13,918 nt of DNA, taken from NCBI GenBank assembly GCA_005879095.1, contig VBLM01000056.1:1-13918 (forward strand). Reading direction: 5' to 3'. Both the position numbers and the translations under genes were made by a program. Shown here piece by piece: positions 7,669-13,918 of the stretch (position 1 is its first letter; the number at the start of each line of letters is the position of its first letter). The stretch is from Deltaproteobacteria bacterium. Lineage in GTDB: Bacteria; Myxococcota; Myxococcia; Myxococcales; 40CM-4-68-19. The notes under the pieces were generated by a model. That model saw nothing but the letters and a program-made list of their open reading frames with translations, was not told where the DNA came from and ran no database searches.

Positions 7669-8844
7669 CTACCGCCTCAGGAAATATTTCCCGGGACGTT
7701 GTAAGCACATGCCCTTCAGCTCCAGTTCGGCGAGCTTGCGCAGCGCCTCGCTGACGTTGATCTGTGCCCGCTGCGCAAGGTCGTCTACATGAGCAGGGGT
7801 CTTCTCGTCCAGAAGTCGCCACAGGCGCAAGCTCTCTTCGTCGATCACCTGCTCGTCGATCGACTGCCCGCTCGGCTCCTTTTCAGCCGGCCCGGTCGGG
7901 AATCCGGGATCGACCTGCCGCCGCGCTTCGTCCTCGGCCGGCTGCAACAGGACGTCGGGGATCGGCCAGCCCATCCGCTCCATCACGTCGACCGCGCTGG
8001 TGACCGCTTTCGCCGCCCGCGCGCGGAGCAGCTCGTTGGGCCCCGCCGCCATCGGGTTGGTCGGGTCGCCGGGCACCGCGAGTATCTCGCGATTTGCCTG
8101 CGCCGCGTGGTTGGCGGTGATCAACGCGCCCGACTGCAGCGCCGCCCGCACGACCACCACCGCGTCGGAGAGGCCGGCGATGGTCCGGTTGCGCCGCGGG
8201 AAATTGTTCGGCGCCGGCGGCGTGCCGGGTGGAAACTCGCTCACCACCGCTCCCGAGCCGCGCGCGATCCGGTCGAAAAGCTCACCGTTTTCAGGTGGAT
8301 AGACCACGTCGATGCCCGACCCCAGGACGGCGACCGTCGCGCCCGATCCCCACAGCGTCCCCTCGTGCGCGGCGGTGTCGATGCCGCGCGCGCCGCCCGA
8401 GACGACAGTCACACCGGCGCGGGCGAACGCGTCGCCGAAGCTGCGCGCGATCTCCAGCCCCTGCTCGTCGGCGTTGCGCGATCCGACGACCGCTACCCGC
8501 CGCGTCTCCGGCTGCAGATGCCCCCGGACGTAGAGCAGCGCCGGCGGGTTCGCGATCTCCCGCAGCCGCGCCGGATACCACTCGTCGCCGAACAGCACCA
8601 CCCGTGCCCCCGCCGCTTTCGCCGCGCCGACCGCCCATGTGCCCAGCTCTTCGAGATTCGGATCGCGCGCCAGATAGTCGCGCGCTTCCTGCTTCAGATT
8701 GAGCCACTCGTTGGCGCGCAGGATCGCTCCCGGACCCTGCGAGACCGCTTTCTCCAGCGTCCCGAACTCCTGCGCGATCCGCGCCAGCGACGAGGCTCCG
8801 ATGCCGGGCACCGCCGAGAGGCCGCAGGCCGCGACCACATCCAC
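7669..8844 (-). CDS. dprA: DNA-processing protein DprA (Smf)
   Basis: Binds incoming single-stranded DNA in the cytoplasm and loads RecA during natural transformation. The 391 residues show the three-part layout. An N-terminal SAM/HhH-like domain (LSAVPGIGASSLARI, 9-23) is followed by the Rossmann-like core with VVGSRNADEQG (119-129), VSGGARGIDTAAHEGTL (148-164), AVLGSGIDVVYPPEN (172-186), NNFPRRNRTIAGLSDAVVVV (213-232) and SGALITA (238-244). After a variable linker, a winged-helix domain occupies about 335-391 (HVDDLAQRAQINVSEALRKL). The start is GTG at 8844 with GGGAG about 6 bases upstream; an alternative GTG is two codons in. It sits upstream of topA, the conserved order. Two stable hairpins lie directly upstream. 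DprA also occurs in bacteria not known to be competent, so its presence alone does not prove transformation. Confidence 0.96.
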   Translation of the reverse strand: MDVVAACGLSAVPGIGASSLARIAQEFGTLEKAVSQGPGAILRANEWLNLKQEARDYLARDPNLEELGTWAVGAAKAAGARVVLFGDEWYPARLREIANPPALLYVRGHLQPETRRVAVVGSRNADEQGLEIARSFGDAFARAGVTVVSGGARGIDTAAHEGTLWGSGATVAVLGSGIDVVYPPENGELFDRIARGSGAVVSEFPPGTPPAPNNFPRRNRTIAGLSDAVVVVRAALQSGALITANHAAQANREILAVPGDPTNPMAAGPNELLRARAAKAVTSAVDVMERMGWPIPDVLLQPAEDEARRQVDPGFPTGPAEKEPSGQSIDEQVIDEESLRLWRLLDEKTPAHVDDLAQRAQINVSEALRKLAELELKGMCLQRPGKYFLRR

Positions 8845-8874
8845 GCCCGTCTCCCAGCGACAGTATCGAGATCC

Positions 8875-8914
8875 GGCGCCTTTCGGCGCCTCGGGGGGAG
8901 ATCTTCTCCCCCCG
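8875..8914 (-). terminator. Tandem stable hairpins between the LysM gene and dprA
   Basis: On the transcribed (minus) strand, just after the LysM stop, a perfect 10-base-pair stem CGGGGGGAGA/TCTCCCCCCG with a 3-base loop (8914-8892) is followed one base later by GGCGCC-GAAA-GGCGCC (8890-8875), a 6-base-pair stem with a GNRA-type tetraloop. There is no T-run, so this may be a high-GC terminator, a processing or stabilising element, or an attenuator of dprA. The structures are certain as sequence; the role is inferred. Confidence 0.55.
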
Positions 8915-8929
8915 ACCCGATCTAGCAGT

Positions 8930-10360
8930 TCAAGGTGAGCCGCCGCCCGCGCCCGCGGTGCGCATCTCGACCGTGTCGCCCGGAATCAGCTCGCGCACGC
9001 TCTTGATCACGACTGCAGTCGAGAGGTGCTCCTTGGTGTCCACCACCAAAAGGAGGCCGACGTTCTCGTCCGGCGTCTTCACTCCACGCGCCGCCCTGCC
9101 GCCCGCGCCCTCGGCGTGCGATTCGGTGACCAGCACGTTGGTGAGGCCGTCGCCGTGCCGCACGACCGCGAAGGTATTGCCCTCCTGTACGCCGTCCGCC
9201 GAGCCGCGGTCGATGAAGACCTCGTTGGCTTCGCCGAACGTCGAGAGCCCCGGATTGACCGCCTGCACGATCATCCCCTGCACGTCGGTAGTGTTGGGTC
9301 GCGGCGCGACCCGCTTGTCCTGCGGCGTCCACGGCCGGACCAGGTCGCCGCGCTCGACCTCCTCGTACGTCCGCTCGATCTGCACGGTGGCCTGCTCGTT
9401 GTTGATGGCGAGCACTTTGACCACGGCCACCGTCTTGCTCTGGTCGGCGAGCTTGCGGTGGCTGACGGGGTTGACGACCTCGCCGACGGGCCGGAAGATC
9501 ACCAGCTTGTCGCCCGGCTTGGCCGGCACGCCGCCGCGGAAATTCACGTACGCGGTGTCGTAGTTGGCGAGCATCTGCTTCTCTTCGAAGCTGGCGTCGA
9601 GCGAGCCGGCGTTGGCGCGCTCCTCAGGGCTGACCAGGCCGCTGGTGCGGACCGTCACCACCGGCGGCGGGGAGAACGCCAGCTTGCCGCTGATGCTCAC
9701 CGAATTGTTCGACGCCTGGCCCTCGCGGCTGGTCTTGCTCACCACGTCGAGATCGGGCGTGGCCGGCGGCGTGACCGAGGTGCTGCCTTCCGGCTCGACC
9801 GGCGACGCTTCCGGCTCGGCGTTGGCGCTGGCCGATTCCACACCCGGCTGCTGCTCGGGCGGCGCCTGCACCTGGGCCGGGGCCTGCGCGCCACCCTCGC
9901 CGGGGACGATGCGCAGCTTGTTGCCCGGATAGATCCAGTGCGGGTTCTCGATGCTCGGGTTGAGGCTCCAGATCTTGGGCCAGTACCAGGGGTTGTTGAG
10001 GAACTTCTGGGACAGGTCCCAGAGCGTGTCGCCCTTGACGATGATGTACTCCTCGGGCGCGCCGGGGACCGGCTGGATGTTGGTGTCCGGCGGCGGCCGC
10101 GGGCTCTGCTCGGTGATGACCGGCGCGTTCTCCGGCCGCTGCTTGGCTGGGGCCGGCTTCTCCGGTTGCGCCGGTTGGGCCTGCTGGTCCTGGGCGGGCG
10201 GCTGCGCCTGCTGTTCCGGCGCCGGCTGCGCTTGCTGGTCGGCCGGCGGCGCCTGCTGCTGGCCCTGCTGCGCGCGCGCAGTGGCCGGAACCGCCAGCGC
10301 CGTCGCCAGCGTTCCCGCCAGAGCCGCCCTGCGCAACCGCGCGATCGTCTTCGTCCGCAT
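8930..10360 (-). CDS. Secreted LysM-domain envelope protein with Pro/Gln-rich linkers
   Basis: A 476-residue exported protein. Residues 1-30 form a Sec signal peptide ending AVPATARA. A low-complexity Gln/Pro/Ala linker (about 31-100) leads to one LysM domain at about 104-153 (YIIVKGDTLWDLSQKFL ... WIYPGNKLRIVP), which binds glycan chains of peptidoglycan. A second Pro/Glu/Ser linker (154-220) leads to a C-terminal region (about 225-470) with beta-rich, repeat-like segments such as FIDRGSADGVQEGNTFAVV that I do not recognise as a named catalytic domain. A peptidoglycan-anchored envelope protein is likely. The ATG at 10360 is fixed by AGGAGG 4 bases upstream; the frame stays open to 11173 only by chance. 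It starts 8 bases after the stop of the CpoB-like gene, a tight operon pair. Confidence 0.88.
   Translation of the reverse strand: MRTKTIARLRRAALAGTLATALAVPATARAQQGQQQAPPADQQAQPAPEQQAQPPAQDQQAQPAQPEKPAPAKQRPENAPVITEQSPRPPPDTNIQPVPGAPEEYIIVKGDTLWDLSQKFLNNPWYWPKIWSLNPSIENPHWIYPGNKLRIVPGEGGAQAPAQVQAPPEQQPGVESASANAEPEASPVEPEGSTSVTPPATPDLDVVSKTSREGQASNNSVSISGKLAFSPPPVVTVRTSGLVSPEERANAGSLDASFEEKQMLANYDTAYVNFRGGVPAKPGDKLVIFRPVGEVVNPVSHRKLADQSKTVAVVKVLAINNEQATVQIERTYEEVERGDLVRPWTPQDKRVAPRPNTTDVQGMIVQAVNPGLSTFGEANEVFIDRGSADGVQEGNTFAVVRHGDGLTNVLVTESHAEGAGGRAARGVKTPDENVGLLLVVDTKEHLSTAVVIKSVRELIPGDTVEMRTAGAGGGSP
10145..10261. repeat. Degenerate tandem repeat encoding QQAQP-like units
   Basis: Within the LysM gene, residues 34-72 consist of imperfect copies of a Gln-Gln-Ala-Gln-Pro unit (DQQAQPAPEQQAQPPAQDQQ and similar). 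On the DNA this appears as repeated blocks of gcctgctg and ccggcgcc-type sequence. Such repeats can change copy number by slippage and often differ in length between strains. Confidence 0.6.
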
Positions 10361-10368
10361 GCTGCCTC

Positions 10369-11163
10369 CTAAAGGTCCTGCAGGAGCTGCCGCGCAAACG
10401 CCGTCTCCGGCGCCTCCGGATGCTCCCGTTCCAGCTGCATCAGAATCGCTTTGGCTTCCGGCCGCCGGCCCATGATCCGCAGGCAGCGGCCGCGCTCGAG
10501 CATCGACTGCGGCACCGCGTCGCCCGCCGGGTACTTCGCCGGCACGCTCTCGAAGAGCTGCAGCGCGCCGGGGCAATCGCCGCGCGGCTCGCGGACGAGC
10601 CCGGCGAGATAGAGCGCGTTGTCGGCTGCGGTATGCCGCGGGTTGGCGGCCACGAAGGCGAGGAACTCGGTCTCCGCCTCCACGTGATGACCGTCGTTGA
10701 GCTTCTGGACGGCCTCGGCCCAGGCGTGGTCGGCGTCGAACTCCCTCACCACCACCGGATCGGCCTCGAGCCGCGCCATCTGATCCTCGTCCGGCTCGCG
10801 CAGCTCGACCGAGGCCGGCAGCCGCGGCGCGCGCTCGACCGGATTGACCCGGTCGCTGCGGTGCATGCGGCGGCCCTCGCCGAGCTTGACGGTCTTCAAG
10901 GGAGGCCGCGGATCCTTCGGCGCCGCGGGCGCAGCGGCCGGCTGCGCGCGCGCCGGCGCCTGCACCGGCTGCGACCGGGCAAACAGCGCGGCGAGCTTGA
11001 CCTCCAGCTCCTCGATCCGCCGCTGCTGCTGCTGGACCAGCGCCGACTGCGCCTCCATCTGCATGCGCAGGTCCTTCAACGCCTCGGCGTCCGCCGACGG
11101 CTTCGGCGCCGCGCCGGCGCAGCCGAGGACCAGGCAAAGAGGGAAGATCGGGCGCAGGGACAC
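10369..11163 (-). CDS. CpoB/YbgF-like lipoprotein: coiled coil plus TPR domain
   Basis: A 264-residue envelope protein resembling CpoB (YbgF), which works with Tol-Pal and peptidoglycan synthesis during division. It begins with a short lipoprotein signal, SLRPIFPLCLVLGCAG, with lipobox VLGC and lipid-bearing Cys15. A coiled coil follows at about 25-62 (MQMEAQSALVQQQQRRIEEL), then a Pro/Ala linker and a C-terminal TPR region at about 145-260 (HAWAEAVQKLNDGHHVEAET, GALQLFESVPAKYPAGDAVP, RRPEAKAILMQLEREHPEAP). I place the start at GTG 11163. An ATG at 11196 is in frame, but the 11 intervening codons have A or T at most third positions, unlike the gene itself, and a promoter-like sequence lies across them. 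No Tol or Pal gene is nearby, so the exact cpoB identity is not certain. Confidence 0.82.
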   Translation of the reverse strand: MSLRPIFPLCLVLGCAGAAPKPSADAEALKDLRMQMEAQSALVQQQQRRIEELEVKLAALFARSQPVQAPARAQPAAAPAAPKDPRPPLKTVKLGEGRRMHRSDRVNPVERAPRLPASVELREPDEDQMARLEADPVVVREFDADHAWAEAVQKLNDGHHVEAETEFLAFVAANPRHTAADNALYLAGLVREPRGDCPGALQLFESVPAKYPAGDAVPQSMLERGRCLRIMGRRPEAKAILMQLEREHPEAPETAFARQLLQDL

Positions 11164-11171
11164 GGGACACC

Positions 11172-11201
11172 ATGATCTACGTCCAGGGCATGACATGTCA
11201 A
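11172..11201 (-). promoter_or_regulatory. Possible sigma-70 type promoter of the CpoB-like/LysM pair
   Basis: In the 60-base gap after the pgeF remnant, the minus strand has a perfect TTGACA (11201-11196), an 18-base spacer and GATCAT (11177-11172, four of six matches to TATAAT); TAGATC at spacing 16 is an alternative. Transcription would begin at about 11165, almost on the GTG at 11163, so the message would be nearly leaderless. This would explain why no ribosome site is seen there. Confidence 0.35.
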
Positions 11202-11223
11202 AGAAACCGCTCTCGGCGCGGCG

Positions 11224-11896
11224 CTATTGCTCTCGGGCGGCGATGAACGCGAGATGGCGGCCGGTGCGCCCTTTGTCGCGGCGGTGGCTGAAATAGGCGT
11301 CGATGTCGCAGGATGTACACCCTGCTACCTGCTCGATCCGCTCTCGCGGCACGCCGGCCTCGACCAGCGCGCTCTCGACGCAGTACCGCAGGTCGAGGTG
11401 CGGCTTCGCGGTTTTTGCTGGATCATCGGCAGCTTCCGGCCCGAACAGTCCTCGGAACATCGCCGCCAGCTCCTGCGAGACCTCGTAACAGCACCGGCCG
11501 ATGGAGGGCCCGATGGCCGCCAGACCCCGCTGCGGCTCCGCCCCAGCCGCATGCTGGAGTGCCCTGACGCCCCGGCCGGCAATAGACAGCCGGGTCCCCC
11601 GCCAGCCCGAATGCAGCGCGGCGGCCGCCGGTCGCAGCCAGGATTTCACGTCCATCGGCAGCCACCGCGCGGTCACCGTGCACCTGATGCGCGGTCGCGA
11701 CCTCTCCCTGTATGCCGGCGGCCTCGGCCAACCTGTGCGTATTCTCGCGAACCGCCTCGGGCGTGTCCCCGACCGACACGCTTACGTTCAACGACTCGAA
11801 CGGCGCCGACGACACACCGCCGGTCCGCACCGAAAACCCATGTGCGACACCAGCGGCGGTGAGAAGCTTTGAGGTGACGAAAAGGCGATCGGCCAC
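11224..11896 (-). pseudogene. pgeF: pgeF (yfiH) polyphenol oxidase/purine nucleoside phosphorylase family, frameshifted and internally deleted
   Basis: Family members hydrolyse or phosphorolyse nucleosides, and PgeF (YfiH) edits peptidoglycan precursors. The N-terminal part reads in one frame from a GTG at 11896 (VAHGFSVRTGGVSSAPFESL through TAHQVHGD). The C-terminal part reads in another frame to the TAG at 11224 (AALHSGWRGTRLSIAGRG, AAIGPSIGRCCYEV, FSHRRDKGRTGRHLAFI). Each half matches the family well. The distance from HQVHG to HSGWRG is only about 20 codons (61 bases between the motifs) instead of about 50, and the TADC motif that carries the metal-binding Cys is absent. The lesion is near 11625-11670, a net loss of about 90 bases that is not a multiple of three. 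Flanking genes are intact. Unless this is an assembly error, no active enzyme can be made. Confidence 0.85.
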
Positions 11897-11926
11897 GAAC
11901 AGAAGTCTAACGCGTTCACGTTTCGT

Positions 11927-12520
11927 TTAGAGGTCGTGCAGGTATTCCTGGATTTCGCGGGCGGCCTGTTCCTCGGAAGTGCGGTCGACCGAGCGGTTCG
12001 CGTATTCGGCCGGACGTTCGACCAGCACGATGCGTTCGCCCTTCGCGTCGCCGACGATGTTGCCTTTCGCGTCCACGTCGCTGATGCCTTCGAGCACCAA
12101 TCGGCCCGCTGCGCGCTTCACCTGGTACACCGTGCGCGTCCCGGTGCCGCTCGCGTCGCCGAGCAGGAACTGGTCGCCCTGCAGCTGCCAGGTGCAGGCG
12201 CGGTCGGACACGCCCGGCTCCTCGCCGTCGACGGAAACCGCCAGCGCCAGCCGGCACGCGCCGTCCTCGGACAAGAGCAGCGCCCCGCGCTCGGTCAAGA
12301 CGTGCTCGGCGCCGTTCGAATCGACCAGCTTCGTCCCCTGCTCGCTGATCTCGATCACCTGGTCGATCCCGTCCAGCTGCGCCCGCGAGCGGATCGACTC
12401 GACCGCGTACTTGCCGGCGGCCATCGTCGGCTTTTCGGGCCGCGAGCCCAGGTGCGCGCAGGCGAAGCCGCTCGTCCCCAGCACCGCCACGATCACCGCC
12501 CCCACCCGCCCAGCCGCCAT
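11927..12520 (-). CDS. Small secreted protein of unknown function
   Basis: I do not recognise this 197-residue protein. Residues 1-22 form a signal peptide (MAAGRVGAVIVAVLGTSGFA); Cys21 could be lipidated, but the lipobox GFAC is poor, so cleavage by signal peptidase I near CAH is equally possible. The mature part is rich in predicted strands with alternating charged and hydrophobic residues (VIEISEQGTKLVDSNGAEHV, CRLALAVSVDGEEPGV, CTWQLQGDQFLLGD), which suggests a small beta-barrel or lipocalin-like fold; this is a guess from pattern only. It ends with an acidic helix (RTSEEQAAREIQEYLHDL). The ATG at 12520 has a strong ribosome site, GGAGG, 6-7 bases upstream. It lies 30 bases before the pgeF remnant, so probably the same transcript. 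Confidence 0.72.
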   Translation of the reverse strand: MAAGRVGAVIVAVLGTSGFACAHLGSRPEKPTMAAGKYAVESIRSRAQLDGIDQVIEISEQGTKLVDSNGAEHVLTERGALLLSEDGACRLALAVSVDGEEPGVSDRACTWQLQGDQFLLGDASGTGTRTVYQVKRAAGRLVLEGISDVDAKGNIVGDAKGERIVLVERPAEYANRSVDRTSEEQAAREIQEYLHDL

Positions 12521-12576
12521 GTCCGCCTCCGTGCGCGTCCCTTCTGCAAGGGGACGGCCAGACGAGGCCTGCGGCT

Positions 12577-12606
12577 GGGCGCTCGCCTGTGGGAAGCGAG
12601 TTGCCC
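12577..12606 (-). terminator. Imperfect hairpin after dedA
   Basis: The 105-base gap between dedA and the small secreted-protein gene holds a stem of GGGC/GCCC and CTCGC/GCGAG separated by a small interior loop, with a 9-base apical loop. No T-run follows on the minus strand. It may be a weak terminator or chance in GC-rich sequence. Confidence 0.28.
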
Positions 12607-12625
12607 AACGGAAGAAGGATCGCGC

Positions 12626-13249
12626 TCAAGGGACCGCTTGGCGTTCCTTCAGCTGTCTACGGATGAACCATGCGACAGCAAGCAATCCGGCCACGACCAG
12701 CACCGCGTCGAACCGGTGAAACCACGGCTTGAGCTGGTCGATGTGCTCGCCCAGCTTCATTCCCACCCATGCCAGGCCGAGGCACCACGGCAGCGATCCG
12801 GCGAACGTATACGCGACGAACTTGCCCATCGGCATCCGCGCCACGCCCGCCGGAAAGGCGATGAACGTGCGCACGACGGGAAGCAGCCTCGCCACGAAGA
12901 CGGTGATGTCGCCCCGGTGGCGAAAGAATTCGTCGGCCTGGTCGAGGTGCGACTTCGACAAGAGGATGTACTTCCCGTAGCGCATGATCAGCGGCCGCCC
13001 GCCATACGCGCCGGCGTAATAGGCGGGGATGCTGCCGACCACGCAGCCGATCGCGCCCGCCAGCGCGCAGCCCCACAGAGTGAATCGGCCGCCCGGGACG
13101 AGGCTGCCGGCGAACGGCATGATCACCTCGCTCGGCAGCGGGATGCAGGCGCTCTCGATCGCCATCAACCCGGCCACGCCCGCGTAGCCCATCGCCGAAA
13201 TCACGCCCTGAATCCAGATCGCCAATGATTCCAGGATGTTGGCGATCAC
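12626..13249 (-). CDS. DedA-family membrane protein (SNARE-associated/VTT domain)
   Basis: Inner-membrane protein of the DedA superfamily, whose members flip undecaprenyl phosphate or phospholipids and affect proton-motive force and envelope integrity. The 207 residues show the family pattern: a membrane-entering helix at 14-31, then ESACIPLPSEVIMPFAG (32-48) with the conserved acidic and Pro residues, a Gly-rich hydrophobic segment at 58-80, FVARLLPVVRTFIAFPAGVA (118-137) with Arg121 and Arg127, and hydrophobic helices at about 145-167 and 181-196. The basic tail RRQLKER suggests a cytoplasmic C-terminus. The start is GTG at 13249, overlapping the kamA stop in GTGA; the open frame continues upstream inside kamA but lacks homology there. 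Translational coupling with kamA is likely. Which lipid it handles cannot be told. Confidence 0.93.
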   Translation of the reverse strand: MIANILESLAIWIQGVISAMGYAGVAGLMAIESACIPLPSEVIMPFAGSLVPGGRFTLWGCALAGAIGCVVGSIPAYYAGAYGGRPLIMRYGKYILLSKSHLDQADEFFRHRGDITVFVARLLPVVRTFIAFPAGVARMPMGKFVAYTFAGSLPWCLGLAWVGMKLGEHIDQLKPWFHRFDAVLVVAGLLAVAWFIRRQLKERQAVP

Positions 13250-13918
13250 GGCAGCACTCGGAGACGGGGGGTTGCGGCTTGCGGCTGGCGGCCTGCGTAG
13301 AAGATTTCGTCGTACGGCACGCTGCAGTCGGTCGCGGAAGGTTCGGGATACACGTAGCGATCGCCGTGGTAATTCCGGAAGACGGTCTCGCGCGCGCGCC
13401 GCTCCGCGACGTACTCCGGCTGCAGCGTGACCTTGCCACCCCCGCCGGGAAGATCGACCGCCAGGTGCGGCACCGCGAGCCCGCTCGTCCAGCCGCGCAG
13501 GCCCTCGAGGATCTCGACGCCCGCCCGCAACGGCGTACGCAGGTGCTCGAGCCCCTCGGCGACGTCCATCTGATGCAGGTAGTACGGCCGCACCCGCATC
13601 CTCAGGCACTTCTGCATCAGGTCCTTGATCGCGGTGACGCTCGAGTTCAGCCGCCGCATCAGCACCGCCTGGTTTTCGACCGGCACACCCGCGTCGACCA
13701 GCCGCTCGCAGGCCTCGCGCGCCTCGGGGGTGATCTCCTTGGCGTGGTTGAAATGGGTCACGACGAACAGCGGCGCAAACCGCCGCAGCGCGCGCGCCAG
13801 CTGGTCGTCGACTCGCATCGGCAGACAGACCGGAATCCGCGTGCCGATGCGGATGATCTCGACGTGTTTCAACGCGCGCAGGGCCTCGAGCAGCTCGACG
13901 AGCCGCGCGGTCGAAAGC
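13246..13918 (-). CDS. KamA-family radical SAM aminomutase, C-terminal part (5' end outside window)
   Basis: C-terminal 223 residues of a lysine 2,3-aminomutase family protein, a radical SAM and PLP enzyme. The frame is open to the right edge (LVELLEALRALKHVEIIRIG at the border), so the real start and the CxxxCxxC cluster lie outside. Seen here are RIGTRIPVCLPMRV, the FVVTHFNHAKEITPEA segment, GVPVENQAVLMRRLNSSV, MRVRPYYLHQMDVAEG, LRGWTSGLAVPHLAVDLPGG and the PLP-binding motif PGGGGK. Relatives include lysine 2,3-aminomutase (beta-lysine) and EpmB, which supplies beta-lysine for elongation factor P. The choice between them cannot be made from this fragment. It is followed by dedA with a 4-base overlap. 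Confidence 0.92.
   Translation of the reverse strand, partial: LSTARLVELLEALRALKHVEIIRIGTRIPVCLPMRVDDQLARALRRFAPLFVVTHFNHAKEITPEAREACERLVDAGVPVENQAVLMRRLNSSVTAIKDLMQKCLRMRVRPYYLHQMDVAEGLEHLRTPLRAGVEILEGLRGWTSGLAVPHLAVDLPGGGGKVTLQPEYVAERRARETVFRNYHGDRYVYPEPSATDCSVPYDEIFYAGRQPQAATPRLRVLP

Noticed and set aside
7616..7822. N-terminal extension of TopA to 7822
   Set aside because: It overlaps the dprA 3' end, has no homology, and the ATG at 7615 has a good ribosome site.
9026..10372. 448-codon open frame on the plus strand opposite the LysM gene
   Set aside because: Same reason: a shadow of strong third-position GC bias; the minus strand has a signal peptide, a LysM domain and a ribosome site.
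10361..11173. Upstream in-frame extension of the LysM gene to 11173
   Set aside because: It runs out of frame through the CpoB-like gene and reads as Ala/Arg/Gly-rich shadow; the ATG at 10360 has AGGAGG and starts a signal peptide.
1..13918. Mobile element, CRISPR array or defence system
   Set aside because: No transposase, terminal repeats, regularly spaced repeats or defence-type genes were found; the only recombinase is housekeeping XerC.

Overview
The window is about 68-70 % GC with strong G/C at third codon positions. Its gene content and families (high-GC TrmFO and TopA, a LysM protein with Pro/Gln linkers, an ECF sigma factor with a DGPF partner, many lipoproteins) suggest a member of the Myxococcota, something like the Anaeromyxobacter/Myxococcus lineage. 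That placement is inferred from composition and gene order; there is no rRNA in the window. Coding density is very high, and no stretch of more than about 130 bases lacks a gene.

Almost everything lies on the minus strand and reads from right to left. The order is: a KamA-type radical SAM aminomutase (5' end outside the window), a DedA membrane protein coupled to it by a GTGA overlap, a small secreted protein of unknown function, a broken pgeF/yfiH gene, a CpoB/YbgF-like lipoprotein, a LysM envelope protein, dprA, topA, trmFO, a beta-propeller lipoprotein and finally xerC, whose last codons run off the left edge. Spacings are short or negative, so this is probably one or a few long transcription units. 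Two possible internal control points are visible: a TTGACA-type promoter just before the cpoB-like gene and a stacked pair of very stable hairpins between the LysM gene and dprA.

The order dprA-topA-trmFO-xerC is an old, widely conserved bacterial cluster (in Bacillus subtilis: smf-topA-gid-codV-clpQ-clpY). Here it is interrupted between trmFO and xerC by about 3 kb. This holds the propeller lipoprotein on the minus strand and, on the plus strand, a two-gene cassette of a YCII/DGPF-domain protein and an ECF sigma factor of the ECF42 type with a long C-terminal TPR-like extension. A sequence matching the ECF42 promoter signature (TGTCGA, 17 bases, CGA) sits just upstream of the cassette, so it probably regulates itself. 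The sigma gene runs tail-to-tail into the lipoprotein gene with a 22-base overlap.

Functionally the window mixes DNA and RNA housekeeping (XerC dimer resolution, TopA supercoil relaxation, DprA RecA loading, TrmFO tRNA m5U54 formation) with envelope functions (CpoB-like, LysM, DedA and two secreted proteins). The most notable defect is pgeF. Both ends are well conserved but lie in different frames, and about 90 bases carrying the catalytic Cys motif are missing, so it is either a real pseudogene or an assembly error. I see no mobile element, CRISPR array, tRNA or rRNA, and no convincing new multi-gene system. The best candidates for follow-up are the inserted ECF42 cassette, the pgeF lesion and the dprA leader hairpins.
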